Positions 36,991 through 45,556 of a stretch of 64,000 bases of DNA are shown one piece after another. The first letter of the stretch is position 1, and each line of letters opens with the position of its first letter. The DNA comes from Moraxellaceae bacterium REDSEA-S32_B1 (GTDB lineage: Bacteria; Pseudomonadota; Gammaproteobacteria; Pseudomonadales; Moraxellaceae), in contig LUOR01000005.1 in the NCBI GenBank assembly GCA_001626925.1, positions 1 to 64,000 on the forward strand. The letters are read 5' to 3'. A program made the position numbers and the translations under genes. The notes under the pieces are model-generated. The model searched no databases and was not told the DNA's origin. It saw nothing but the letters and a program-made list of their open reading frames with translations.

Positions 36991-37902
36991 ATGCCTGCAT
37001 CTAATCCATTGAAAACATTTGCACTCGAAAAATTTTTAAGAATGTGTGTGCATTTTCCAAGTCGTCAAGGGCTTTCGCCATTCGTATTACGTCGCATGAT
37101 GGATAAAGCAGGTTTCTTTTTTCCAGTCGATAAGCGACTCGCATTTAGACAGTTAGAGCTTGCAGGTATGCAATGTGAGGAAATCCGACATAAACGAGAC
37201 CCTGCGACACAGCTGATTTTTCATATTCATGGTGGTGCTTTTTTCTTGGGCGGATTGGAGAGTCATCGTGGATTGATGTGTGACTTAGTCCGTGCCACAG
37301 GTGCGCAAGTGATTCATTTAAACTATCCACTTGCACCAGAACAGGTCTTTCCTTCGGCATTAAATACTTTGCAAGCGGCATATCTCGAAGCACTGGAGCA
37401 GGGCATTGCACCAAAAAATATTACGCTATCAGGTGATTCATGTGGTGGTAATCTCGCTTTGGCATTGTGTTTAAAGTTGCGAGATGAAAATTTACCATTG
37501 CCGAACGGTTTGATATTACTGTCGCCTTGGCTTGACTTATCTCTCAGTGGCGCGTCAATTCGACGCAATGCAAAGCATGATGCCTTGTTGTCTGAACAGT
37601 TACTGCGAGATGGTGTGAAGTATTACTTGAATGACAATGCCAGTGTTGATGAGCCTTATGTTTCGCCATTATTTGCCAACCTCAAAGGATTGCCTGAGAT
37701 ATTGATTCATGTCGGCAGTAAAGAAATTTTACTTGATGATGCGAAAAGATTTAAAGAAGCCGCTGACCGTGCCGATGTCGATTGCACATTGACGATTTAT
37801 TCAGGCATGTGGCACAACTTCCACATGTTCAATCACTGGATTGCACCAGCCAAAAAGGCACTGAGAGACATCACCAAGTTTGTTGATCGTATGGATCGCT
37901 AA
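36991..37902 (+). CDS. Alpha/beta hydrolase, hormone-sensitive-lipase type
   Basis: A 303-residue esterase/lipase of the HSL family. The oxyanion-hole motif is HIHGGAFFLGG near residue 76, the nucleophile elbow is GDSCGG near 148, the acidic residue is expected in HVGSKEILLDD and the catalytic His in GMWHNFHMF near residue 270. Such enzymes hydrolyse short- to medium-chain carboxylic esters; the physiological substrate is not predictable. No signal peptide is seen, so it is probably cytoplasmic. A parS-like palindrome lies 26 bp after its stop. Confidence 0.93.
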   Translation: MPASNPLKTFALEKFLRMCVHFPSRQGLSPFVLRRMMDKAGFFFPVDKRLAFRQLELAGMQCEEIRHKRDPATQLIFHIHGGAFFLGGLESHRGLMCDLVRATGAQVIHLNYPLAPEQVFPSALNTLQAAYLEALEQGIAPKNITLSGDSCGGNLALALCLKLRDENLPLPNGLILLSPWLDLSLSGASIRRNAKHDALLSEQLLRDGVKYYLNDNASVDEPYVSPLFANLKGLPEILIHVGSKEILLDDAKRFKEAADRADVDCTLTIYSGMWHNFHMFNHWIAPAKKALRDITKFVDRMDR

Positions 37903-37928
37903 TTTGAATTTCGATTGGATAGAATTAA

Positions 37929-37944
37929 TGTTCCACGTGGAACG
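37929..37944. other. parS-like ParB-binding palindrome
   Basis: TGTTCCACGTGGAACG contains a perfect 14-bp palindrome and matches 15 of 16 bases of the parS sequence known from Pseudomonas and relatives (TGTTCCACGTGGAACA/C type). It sits in the short space between two convergent genes. I found no second copy by eye in the window. If functional, it would place this region within the ParB-organised origin-proximal domain. Confidence 0.7.
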
Positions 37945-38438
37945 CTAATTAAGCCATTTATACATGACTAAGGCATCAACAAGACCTTGTTTGGGGTGGC
38001 TGAAGGCTTTTGGCAAGCGACCAACGATATCAAAACCTAGTATTTGCCAAAGTCGAATTGCACCATCATTAGTTTCCACGACAAAGTTAAATTGCATCGC
38101 AAGATAACCGAGTTCACGTGCGACCTGTTGAGAGTTCTCACACATTTTGGCAGCGACGCCTTGAGCTCGTGCGGATTCGGAGACCATATAGCCACAGTTG
38201 CTGACATGCGATCCGCCACCACTTTGATTGGTTTTGAGATAGTATGAACCTATAATTTCTCCGTCTTTTCATAAACATAAGTTCGGTTGGGCAAAGTCAT
38301 CCAAATGTCAAAAGCCTTGTCTTTCGTCACCTCACGATCAAAAGCATAGGTTTCGCCTGCCTCAGCGATAGGTTTAAAGAAGCGCCAAATTTGCTCAAAG
38401 TCGCCAGTTGTCGCTATGCGAATCATCATCATGCTCAT
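37945..38438 (-). pseudogene. GNAT-family acetyltransferase broken by a single-base frameshift
   Basis: Two ORF-track entries (38250-38438 and 37945-38187) are the N- and C-terminal parts of one ~165-residue GNAT protein. The first part reads MIRIATTGDFEQIWRFF... to YVYEK, and the second resumes as DGEIIGSYYLKTNQSGGGSHVSNCGYMVSESARAQGVAAKMCE when one A is restored in the A-run opposite 38266-38269. The acetyl-CoA motif is ARAQGVAAKM. The break is in a homopolymer, so it may be a real phase change, a decay event or a sequencing error. Confidence 0.85.
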
Positions 38439-38519
38439 TGAAAAAACAAGTCAGATTATAGGTGAATACACCCTTGAAAAGCTGTAATACAAAAGTGTGA
38501 ACTATAAAAAAAAACATAA

Positions 38520-38545
38520 AAAAACTGCCCTGAGAGGCAGTTTTT
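38520..38545 (-). terminator. Terminator after the first solute-binding-protein gene
   Basis: AAAAACTGCC-CTGAGA-GGCAGTTTTT, a 10-bp stem with a 6-nt loop; on the minus strand it is followed by a U-rich stretch. It lies 26 bp beyond the stop codon of the gene at 38571-39569. Confidence 0.9.
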
Positions 38546-38570
38546 GAAAAGATAAAATCTTCTGTGTGAA

Positions 38571-39569
38571 TTATTCACCAGCGAGTGAACATTCAAAGTT
38601 TGACTTATCAACGCTACAACGTGCTTTTTTCAACACTGACATCATTGATTTGTCATAAACGCCTTGCTTGGTCAAAGCAATACGTGATTCACGCATCATT
38701 TTTTGATAACCAATCTTGTCGTCAGCTGGAATATTCATTTTGTATTTCGCAGGAATACCCGCTTCAAGCTTAGAAATCGTGCTAAATGCTTTAGGCAATT
38801 GCTTCACGAACCAATCACGTGACTTTTGACCAAAGCCAGCAGGGAATTTGCTTGGATTGATCACAACATTCGCTGTGACGTGAAGAATTGGGAAGTTAAC
38901 CATCGCACCTTTTGAACCCAAGCCTTTGTGAAGCTCAAGTGGTTTGAATGCATATGCAGGCGCACCAATGATATCAACCTGACCGTTGTTAAACTTCGAT
39001 GCGAAATTGGTTACGTCAGATGAAACAGGTTGTGCACCGATTTGTTGAACCATTTTCTTTTGTGCAGAATCATAGTCTAGAACGGCAATTTTCTTACCTG
39101 CCGCTTTTGCAACAGAGTTGATGTTGCGATCGTTGACGAATAAGTAAGCAGAACCCAATGGGGCGATACCGACGACTTCATATTTTTTGTTCGAGCTAAC
39201 CATTTTGCCAGCATTACGAGAGTTCAAAGTGAAGCTGATTGCACTTTGCGCAACTTTATTGTTTGGTACTGCACCAATAGAATCAATAGAACCTACGAAT
39301 TTATTGAATTCACGAGCACGCATTGCGGTGAGGCTAACGCCATCACATTTGCCTGCTTTGAAATCTTCATTGGCAACACGCTCATCGGTGTAAGCCTTTA
39401 ACTGAACATCTGCACCCCAAGATTTCGCTTGTAACGCCCAGCCTTTCATTTGCTGATAAGCTTCACCTGAAGCACCAAGTAAGTCAAATACACACATTGT
39501 TGCTGCTTGAGTGTTAGACATTGCACCCATAGCGGAAGTTGCCACGATGGCTAGCGCAAGTTTTTTCAT
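38571..39569 (-). CDS. Putative periplasmic solute-binding protein (paralogue A)
   Basis: A 332-residue secreted protein with signal peptide MKKLALAIVATSAMGAMSNTQA and a mature domain starting TMCVFDLLGASGEAYQQMKGW. The two-lobe pattern, with LKAYTDERVANEDFKAGKCDGVSLTAMRARE, AGKKIAVLDYDSAQKKMVQQIGAQ and GQVDIIGAPAYAF, suggests a TRAP/TAXI-type solute-binding fold as seen in 'putative solute-binding proteins' of Acinetobacter. It is a close paralogue of the protein at 42779-43798. No membrane transporter subunits are nearby, so its partner and ligand are unknown. Two conserved Cys near the C-terminus (ARCSV...FECSL) may form a disulfide. Confidence 0.75.
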   Translation of the reverse strand: MKKLALAIVATSAMGAMSNTQAATMCVFDLLGASGEAYQQMKGWALQAKSWGADVQLKAYTDERVANEDFKAGKCDGVSLTAMRAREFNKFVGSIDSIGAVPNNKVAQSAISFTLNSRNAGKMVSSNKKYEVVGIAPLGSAYLFVNDRNINSVAKAAGKKIAVLDYDSAQKKMVQQIGAQPVSSDVTNFASKFNNGQVDIIGAPAYAFKPLELHKGLGSKGAMVNFPILHVTANVVINPSKFPAGFGQKSRDWFVKQLPKAFSTISKLEAGIPAKYKMNIPADDKIGYQKMMRESRIALTKQGVYDKSMMSVLKKARCSVDKSNFECSLAGE

Positions 39570-39847
39570 CTTTGCCTCATCCTTTCAATTGTTGTTTTTG
39601 GCGGGACTCATTCCCAATCCAACTTGAGCAGAATAATATCGTGCTTACACTTAAATTAATAGAGTAATTGCTCCAAATTCCAGGGTATTTTGTGTGAATT
39701 TGTTCACAATAAGTAAAAATGTGCATAAAAAATGAACGTCAAATCAGTCTAAATAAACCCCACATTAGGGTGTCTAAACTAGACTATGGACGACTTCTAA
39801 AATTGTTTACAATAGCGATCCTCAACACAGTGAAACGATGATGACAG

Positions 39848-41830
39848 ATGATCCAACTTGAAAATTTTAGCATCCGACGAGGCGTTCGAGCGTTATTCCA
39901 AAATGCTACGATGCAAATCCATCCAGGTTGGAAAGTGGGTTTAACTGGTGTCAATGGTGCAGGGAAGTCATCTTTATTTGCTGCGCTATTAGGAGAGCTC
40001 GGTGCAGATGAAGGACAACTGACGCGTCCTCAGAGCTGGGTCGTGGCACATATGGCGCAAGAGATCGAAGCGCTGGATGTGCCTGCGCTGGATTTTGTGT
40101 TGTCGGGGGATGCAGAGTATTGGCAAATCCAAAATAAACTCGAAAATAGCGATCAACTCAGTGATACAGAACTTGGGGAGCTTCATGCTCGCTTTGATGA
40201 AATTCATGGTTATGTTGCACCTGCTAAAGCAGCGCAATTGCTGGCAGGTTTAGGCTTTTTTGAATTTCAGATTCGTCAGCCTGTACAAAGTTTTTCCGGT
40301 GGTTGGCGTATGCGTCTGAATTTGGCTCGCACATTGATGAGCCGTTCAGACTTATTATTACTCGATGAGCCGACCAACCATTTGGATTTAGATGCGATTT
40401 TGTGGTTAGAAGATTGGCTAAAAAGCTATGCGGGCACGCTGGTCTTGATTTCGCATGATCGGGACTTTTTGGATGCGGTAACCGATCATATTCTACATAT
40501 TGAAAATGCAGAATTAACGCTCTATTCAGGCAATTATTCGAGCTTTGAAACCATTCGTAGTGAACGCTTGTCACAACAACAGCAAGCTTATGAGAAACAG
40601 CAAGAAACACGAGCACATCTGCAAAAGTTTATTGATCGTTTCAAAGCCAAAGCCACCAAAGCCCGCCAAGCGCAGAGCCGTATCAAACAACTTGAACGTA
40701 TGCAGAATCTTGCGCCTGCGCATGTGGATACGCCGTTCACCTTTAGCTTCCGTGAACCGACTAAGATGAGTTCGCCATTACTGAGCCTAGACGATGCAAC
40801 GATTGGTTATAGTGCAGACAAAATCATCGCTTCAAAAGTAAAATTGCAGATCACGCCGACGACTCGCTTAGGGTTACTCGGCATGAACGGTGCAGGGAAA
40901 TCGACACTGATTAAATCATTGGTCGGTCAGTTACCTTTACTTTCGGGTGAGCGGCAGGCTTCAGAATTACTGAATATCGGGTACTTTGCACAGCATCAGA
41001 TGGATGCACTAGATGATCAAGCCAGTCCGATGTTACAGCTTGCTCGGATCGCAGATAAATCCATCAGTGAAGCGAGTTTGCGTTCATTTTTAGGCAGTTT
41101 TGGCTTTAGTGGCGAGCGCATGGATACACCTTGTCAGCGCTTCTCTGGCGGTGAGCGTGCTCGCTTGGCATTGGCATTGATCGTGTGGCAACGTCCGAAT
41201 GTATTGATTTTGGATGAACCGACCAACCATTTGGATTTGGATATGCGTCATGCGCTGACGATGGCACTACAAGACTTCGAAGGAGCGGTGGTGTTGGTAT
41301 CGCATGAGCGTCAATTGATTGCTACCGTGTGCGATGAGTTATTGCTCGTTCATGATGGGCGAGTGACGGACTTTGACGGTGATTTGCAAGAATACAGTCA
41401 ATGGTTGCGTCAAGCACGTCAGCAGATGTTGCAAAAGCAACAAGATGAGATGTCTACGACAGTCGGTACAAAAACGACAACCGAAAAAGCAGTAGACAGT
41501 ACGACAAGTCATACAACATCTACATCTGCGAGCGTTAAAGTTGATAAAGAAGCACAGCGTAAAGAAAATGCACGGCGCCGTGAGCAAACTCGTCCACTTC
41601 GTAAGAAAATGGAACAATTAGAAGAGTCGATCGAAAAGGCGCAAAGACTGTTGACAACCATTGAAAATCAATTGGCGGATAGCGCAATCTATGAAGCTGA
41701 TCGTAAAACCGAGTTATTGCAATTAATGGATCAGCAGACCGCACAGAAAGCGACATTGGCGCAAGATGAAGAGCAACTGCTTGAATTGATGATGTCGCTT
41801 GAAGAGCTTGAAGCAAGTTTTGAAAGTTAA
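39848..41830 (+). CDS. ABC-F family ATPase (YheS-like)
   Basis: A 660-residue cytoplasmic protein with two ABC ATPase domains and no membrane segments, as in ABC-F ribosome-associated translation factors. Walker A motifs are GVNGAGKSSL near residue 35 and GMNGAGKSTL near 343; signatures are FSGGWRMRLNLA and FSGGERARLALA; both Walker B segments read LLDEPTNHLDLD-like. The interdomain linker (QQQQAYEKQQETRAHLQKFIDRFKAKATKARQAQSRIKQLERM) fits the P-site tRNA-interaction motif. The C-terminal ~130 residues are Thr/Ser-rich and then coiled coil. Length and order fit YheS better than EttA or Uup. Confidence 0.88.
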   Translation: MIQLENFSIRRGVRALFQNATMQIHPGWKVGLTGVNGAGKSSLFAALLGELGADEGQLTRPQSWVVAHMAQEIEALDVPALDFVLSGDAEYWQIQNKLENSDQLSDTELGELHARFDEIHGYVAPAKAAQLLAGLGFFEFQIRQPVQSFSGGWRMRLNLARTLMSRSDLLLLDEPTNHLDLDAILWLEDWLKSYAGTLVLISHDRDFLDAVTDHILHIENAELTLYSGNYSSFETIRSERLSQQQQAYEKQQETRAHLQKFIDRFKAKATKARQAQSRIKQLERMQNLAPAHVDTPFTFSFREPTKMSSPLLSLDDATIGYSADKIIASKVKLQITPTTRLGLLGMNGAGKSTLIKSLVGQLPLLSGERQASELLNIGYFAQHQMDALDDQASPMLQLARIADKSISEASLRSFLGSFGFSGERMDTPCQRFSGGERARLALALIVWQRPNVLILDEPTNHLDLDMRHALTMALQDFEGAVVLVSHERQLIATVCDELLLVHDGRVTDFDGDLQEYSQWLRQARQQMLQKQQDEMSTTVGTKTTTEKAVDSTTSHTTSTSASVKVDKEAQRKENARRREQTRPLRKKMEQLEESIEKAQRLLTTIENQLADSAIYEADRKTELLQLMDQQTAQKATLAQDEEQLLELMMSLEELEASFES

Positions 41831-41989
41831 ACTAAAAAGCGCTTTGTTAACTTATGTGACAAAAATAATGGGTGAGTTCATGTAAACATTCGCCAAAATA
41901 TCGTCTTGGTAGGATTTTAACGACTAAAAATGAGTGGCTTAGCGAGATATTGAGACTTTTTAACTGAATCGGGCTAGGTACATATTGCG

Positions 41990-42170
41990 TGTATTCTTTA
42001 CATACTGCTTAACATTGGCAACTTTCGCTAAACAGTGTTAATGATTGCAGATCGGCATAATGCAGTTATTGAATCGATCGCATGAGACACGATCAACCCT
42101 CAAGGATGCGTAAAAACATCCTTCTTCTCAAAGCCTAGGCTCTCCCCAGACCTAGGCTTCTTTTTTTGCC
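41990..42170 (+). ncRNA. Candidate small RNA ending in a strong terminator
   Basis: The 524-bp gap between the ABC-F gene and erpA has no ORF worth calling but shows successive stems on the plus strand: GATCG/CGATC (~42076-42094), AAGGATG/CATCCTT (42102-42123) and the terminator at 42131-42168. Tandem hairpins ending in a canonical terminator are typical of bacterial sRNAs. The 5' end is unknown; TTGGCA and CATAAT words exist but are not well spaced as a promoter. It could instead be a long 3' UTR of the ABC-F mRNA. Confidence 0.4.
42131..42168 (+). terminator. Strong Rho-independent terminator in the ABC-F/erpA gap
   Basis: AAGCCTAGG and CCTAGGCTT pair perfectly (9 bp, 11-nt loop CTCTCCCCAGA), followed by CTTTTTTT. 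It lies 300 bp beyond the ABC-F stop codon and so either ends a separate RNA or a long 3' UTR. Confidence 0.92.
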
Positions 42171-42308
42171 TATAATCAGCGAACTTAAATCCTGCTACAG
42201 CATTACCCTCGCTCGCAGTACTACGTGTACACCTTCGCTCAGTTGCCTTGTATCAGAAATTAACTTCTTCGACTATATAAATACATTTCTTAAAAAATAG
42301 GCAAAATA

Positions 42309-42332
42309 AAACCGAACATCAATGTTCGGTTT
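42309..42332 (-). terminator. Terminator after erpA
   Basis: AAACCGAACAT and ATGTTCGGTTT form an 11-bp stem with a 2-nt spacer; on the minus strand a U-rich stretch follows (TTTATTTTGCC). It lies 23 bp beyond the erpA stop. Confidence 0.88.
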
Positions 42333-42354
42333 ATATACTTCAAGAATAATAAAC

Positions 42355-42690
42355 TTAGATCGAAAATGATGATCCACAACCACAAGTTGTTGTTGCATTT
42401 GGATTTTTCACGATAAATCGTGAGCCTTCTAGGCCTTGTACATAATCAACTTCTGAGCCTAAAAGATATTGATAGCTAAGTGAATCCACGACCATTTTGA
42501 CATCGCCATTTTCAAACTCGGCATCGTCATCATTGACACTTTCTGCAAAGTTAAAGCCATAGGAAAAGCCAGAACATCCGCCACCTGTCACATAGACACG
42601 AAGCATCAAATCCGCATTGCCTTCACTATCACGCAGTTGGCGTACTTTGTCGGCAGCATTATTTGTTAAAACTAAGGCTTGGGCAGTCAT
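42355..42690 (-). CDS. erpA: Iron-sulfur cluster insertion protein ErpA
   Basis: An A-type carrier that passes Fe-S clusters to target enzymes, including those of isoprenoid synthesis. At 111 residues it has the three ligand cysteines in the expected places: [11 protein letters not shown] near residue 39 and [11 protein letters not shown] at the C-terminus. The start at ATG (MTAQALVLT) is preferred to the upstream GTG. It is encoded alone, between two solute-binding-protein paralogues. Confidence 0.93.
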   Translation of the reverse strand: MTAQALVLTNNAADKVRQLRDSEGNADLMLRVYVTGGGCSGFSYGFNFAESVNDDDAEFENGDVKMVVDSLSYQYLLGSEVDYVQGLEGSRFIVKNPNATTTCGCGSSFSI

Positions 42691-42778
42691 GATGATTTCC
42701 ACCAATAAATCAGAACACAGTTATTTTACCATATCTGTGCGAATTTGTGATTTACAAGTGGAAATCAAATCAGTGGGC

Positions 42779-43798
42779 TTATTTTTTTGAATATTGCTCA
42801 TCTTTGAGTGAACATTCAAAGTTTTGACGATCTTGGGCACAGCGAGCACGCCACAGCAGCTCCATCATTTTCTTATCATAAATGCCTTCTTTGGTGAGCT
42901 GAATGCGGGCTTCACGCATCATTTTTTGATAACCCAATTTGTCACCCTCAGGGATTTGCATCCAATATTTGGCAGGAATGTCATCTTTCATTTTACCAAG
43001 AATAGTGAAGGCACGAGGCAATTGTCCTTTGATCCACGTTCTTGATTTTTGACCAAATCCCGCAGGGAATTTTGCACTGTGAATGATCAGGTTGCCTGAT
43101 ACTTGCAGTAGTGGATAGTTGGCAATCGCACCTTTTGAACCAAGTCCTTTATAAAGCTCTAAAGGACGAAACACTGCAGCAGGTGCGCCAATGATATCGA
43201 CTTCACCATTGTTAAATTTTGAACCAAAATTGGTAACATCGGCGGAAACGGCTTGTGCGCCAACTTGTTGCACCATTTTTTTCTGCGCTTGATCGTAGTC
43301 TAACACCGCAATTTTCTTTCCTGCTGCCTTGGCGATGGTATTGATATTTCGATCATTTAAAAATAAATACGCATCACCGACTGGAACAATGCCGACGATT
43401 TCATATTTTCCTTGTTTCATGTCTTTGGCAAAGCGAGGATCAGCCAAGGTTTGCATAACTTTCACCGCCAGTTTTAAGCTTGGAATTGAACCAATCGAGT
43501 CGATCGAACCAGTGAAACTATTGAACTGACGACCACGCATCCCTGTGATACTTGCACCGTCACACTTACCAGCTTTAAAGTCTTCGGTTAGCACGCGCTC
43601 ATCGGTGTAGGCTTTCAGTTCGATATTTGCACCCCATTTTTTTGAAGCAAGTTGATAGTCTTTCATCAAGGCATAGACATCGCCTTGCGTACCAACAAGA
43701 TCAAATACACAGAAAGTTTGCTTAGCTTGCGCAGTATTCATGGCGAATGCGCTCATAGCGATCGTAGTCAGACCGAAAAGTTGAGTGATTTTTTTCAT
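42779..43798 (-). CDS. Putative periplasmic solute-binding protein (paralogue B)
   Basis: About 339 residues, with signal peptide MKKITQLFGLTTIAMSAFAMNTAQA and mature start KQTFCVFDLVGTQGDVYALMKDY. It shares long stretches with paralogue A at 38571 (LKAYTDERV, DFKAGKCDG, AGKKIAVLDYD, KMVQQVGAQ, DIIGAPAAVF, KFPAGFGQKSR) including both C-terminal Cys. The pair clearly arose by duplication. The ATG has AAGGAA 6 nt upstream; the track start 12 codons earlier is not needed. There is no transporter membrane gene beside it. Confidence 0.75.
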   Translation of the reverse strand: MKKITQLFGLTTIAMSAFAMNTAQAKQTFCVFDLVGTQGDVYALMKDYQLASKKWGANIELKAYTDERVLTEDFKAGKCDGASITGMRGRQFNSFTGSIDSIGSIPSLKLAVKVMQTLADPRFAKDMKQGKYEIVGIVPVGDAYLFLNDRNINTIAKAAGKKIAVLDYDQAQKKMVQQVGAQAVSADVTNFGSKFNNGEVDIIGAPAAVFRPLELYKGLGSKGAIANYPLLQVSGNLIIHSAKFPAGFGQKSRTWIKGQLPRAFTILGKMKDDIPAKYWMQIPEGDKLGYQKMMREARIQLTKEGIYDKKMMELLWRARCAQDRQNFECSLKDEQYSKK

Positions 43799-43964
43799 TG
43801 ATATTTCCTTATTGAGTTGCATTCGTGGAGTCATTCCGTGACTGCATTTTTGTTTTTCAAAGCGATTGGATCAAGTATATGCGCTGAAATGCTGACCTAC
43901 ATTGGTCAAAATGACATGCGCTTACATGTCATTCGCAATGCTTGTCTTCAATATTAGTCGATTT

Positions 43965-44510
43965 TTATTGGCTCAGTTTTTGGTTTAATGCGATCAGTTG
44001 GTTTGCCAAATCATTGAGGACATTGTGTTCAGTTTCATTTCCTTCAAACGGGTTTGATTTTGTGCGTGCGAAAATATCACGAATGAGCAAGCTGATGTTG
44101 CTATCAATCATACCTAATGCGGTGGTGACCTGACGGATTTGTGCAATTGAACGTGCGCCATTGACTGAACCATAGCTGACAAAACCGACAGGTTTGCCAC
44201 TCCACTCCGCACCAAGATAATCTAAGGCATTTTTGAGTGCAGGAGAATAACCATTGTTGTATTCAGGGGAAATGAGGAAATAGGCATCACCTTCAGTGAT
44301 TTTTTCAGACCATTTTTTCTGTAATGGATCACTATAATTGCCTTTTAATGACATCGGCGGCGCACCACTATACATGGGTAAATTCCACGTTTTTAGGTCA
44401 ACAATTTCCACCTCGGCATCGATGTTATGCAAGGCATTTTGCATCCATTCGGCGACATGAATTGCCACACGATTTTCACGAACACTGCCGACGATAATTT
44501 GAATCTTCAT
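43965..44510 (-). CDS. NADPH-dependent FMN reductase-family flavoprotein
   Basis: A 181-residue flavodoxin-like enzyme of the NADPH-dependent FMN reductase family. The N-terminal IIVGSVRENRVAIHVAEWM binds the FMN phosphate, MYSGAPPM and LISPEYNNGYSPALKNALDYLGAEWSGKPVGFVSYGSVNGARS are diagnostic, the latter forming the flavin isoalloxazine site. Members reduce flavins, quinones or azo compounds; the substrate is not predictable. It is divergent from the DUF202 gene. Confidence 0.92.
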   Translation of the reverse strand: MKIQIIVGSVRENRVAIHVAEWMQNALHNIDAEVEIVDLKTWNLPMYSGAPPMSLKGNYSDPLQKKWSEKITEGDAYFLISPEYNNGYSPALKNALDYLGAEWSGKPVGFVSYGSVNGARSIAQIRQVTTALGMIDSNISLLIRDIFARTKSNPFEGNETEHNVLNDLANQLIALNQKLSQ

Positions 44511-44575
44511 TGTATTTGTCCTGTGCTTGTTTTATGTTTAGCTTAGCAAGAAATTGGTCATGGAAAAGTTACCGT

Positions 44576-44935
44576 ATGTCAAATTTGCAAGACCCACGTG
44601 TTTTACTGGCTTTGGAGCGCACTGTTTTGGCGTGGAATCGCAGTAGTTTGGCGCTGATTGCATTTGGATTTATCATTGAAAAATCAGCATTTATTGCGCA
44701 GTTAGTTGATCCTGTGAAGTACGCCGACAAGATTGCATTTAGCAAATGGGTTGGTATCGGTGTAATTGTTTTGGGAATGATCGTTTGCTTGATCTCAATG
44801 CAACAGTATCGAATTGCGCTACGCTCAATCACAGACGCAGAAATGATGGAGGGCTATAAAACCAATCAGCCGATGCTTTTGGCAGGATTTAGTATCTTGG
44901 TTGGGATGTTATTGATTATTTCGTTTTGGGTTTAG
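44576..44935 (+). CDS. DUF202 (YidH-like) inner-membrane protein
   Basis: A ~119-residue protein whose N-terminus, DPRVLLALERTVLAWNRSSLALIAFGFII, is the DUF202 signature (LAxERTxLAWxRT-like). Three membrane helices are evident (about residues 22-40, 57-75 and 97-115). The family is widespread with no established function. I start at the ATG for MSNLQDPRV because homologues begin close to that point; the track's start 22 codons earlier overlaps the divergent gene. Confidence 0.85.
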   Translation: MSNLQDPRVLLALERTVLAWNRSSLALIAFGFIIEKSAFIAQLVDPVKYADKIAFSKWVGIGVIVLGMIVCLISMQQYRIALRSITDAEMMEGYKTNQPMLLAGFSILVGMLLIISFWV

Positions 44936-44963
44936 TCAGCAGTATAGTAGTAATTCCAGCTCT

Positions 44964-44998
44964 AAAAAATGACCACACAATGCGGGTGGTCATTTTTT
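44964..44998. terminator. Bidirectional terminator between the DUF202 gene and fkpB
   Basis: AAAAAATGACCAC and GTGGTCATTTTTT form a 13-bp stem with a 9-nt loop and U-runs on both strands, between convergent genes. Confidence 0.93.
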
Positions 44999-45021
44999 AT
45001 TTAATCAACTACATTTGCACA

Positions 45022-45504
45022 TTACATTAACCGAATACCTTGCTGACCTTGTGGTGTGACTTTAAAAATCTCCACCGCAAAAGTAATGTTTTTCCCTGCA
45101 AGTGGATGATTAAAGTCAATCTCAGTAATGTCATCCGCCACAGTCATCACCACGCCAAATAGACTGGCTTTGGCTTTATCTTCAAACTCGATCATATGAC
45201 CGACTTCAGGACGTTGTTCAAACTTCACTGTGTCAAAGCGTTGCACATTCTCAGGATTCCACTCACCGAAGGCATCTTCAGGCGGTAGGCTCACAGTACG
45301 GCGATCGCCTGCACGTAAACCAAACAAGGCTTTCTCAAAACCTGGCAAGAGATTACCATCGCCGATGACTAAAGATACTGGCTCATCTCGGCTACGGGTA
45401 TTGTCGATTTCCACGCCATTTTCGATCGCCACAGAAAAGTGCAATTGCACTTTTGAACCATCTTCGATGCGGGTTTCGTCATTTGGATTGATAATTTCAG
45501 ACAT
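45022..45504 (-). CDS. fkpB: FKBP-type peptidyl-prolyl cis-trans isomerase (SlpA/FkpB)
   Basis: A 160-residue SlyD-like FKBP. KVQLHFSVAIENGVEIDNTRSRDEPVSLVIGDGNLLPGFEKALFGLRAGDRRTVSLPPEDAFGEWNPENVQRF shows the FKBP fold with an inserted IF domain, and the DFNHPLAGK motif (IDFNHPLAGKNITFAVEI) is highly characteristic. It is the usual third gene of the ileS-lspA-fkpB unit. It lacks the metal-binding tail of SlyD. Confidence 0.94.
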   Translation of the reverse strand: MSEIINPNDETRIEDGSKVQLHFSVAIENGVEIDNTRSRDEPVSLVIGDGNLLPGFEKALFGLRAGDRRTVSLPPEDAFGEWNPENVQRFDTVKFEQRPEVGHMIEFEDKAKASLFGVVMTVADDITEIDFNHPLAGKNITFAVEIFKVTPQGQQGIRLM

Positions 45505-45556
45505 AATTTTAACTGTGATTCACAATAATTTTTAGGCGTTTTCGCCACGGAAATGA

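Noticed and set aside
37945-38438. Two separate small genes (80 and 62 aa)
   Set aside because: Together with the intervening bases they form one GNAT protein once a single base is restored, so they are annotated as one pseudogene.
41831-42354. tRNA gene in the ABC-F/erpA gap
   Set aside because: Stems are present but no cloverleaf, TΨC-like GTTCGA arm or CCA end can be fitted.
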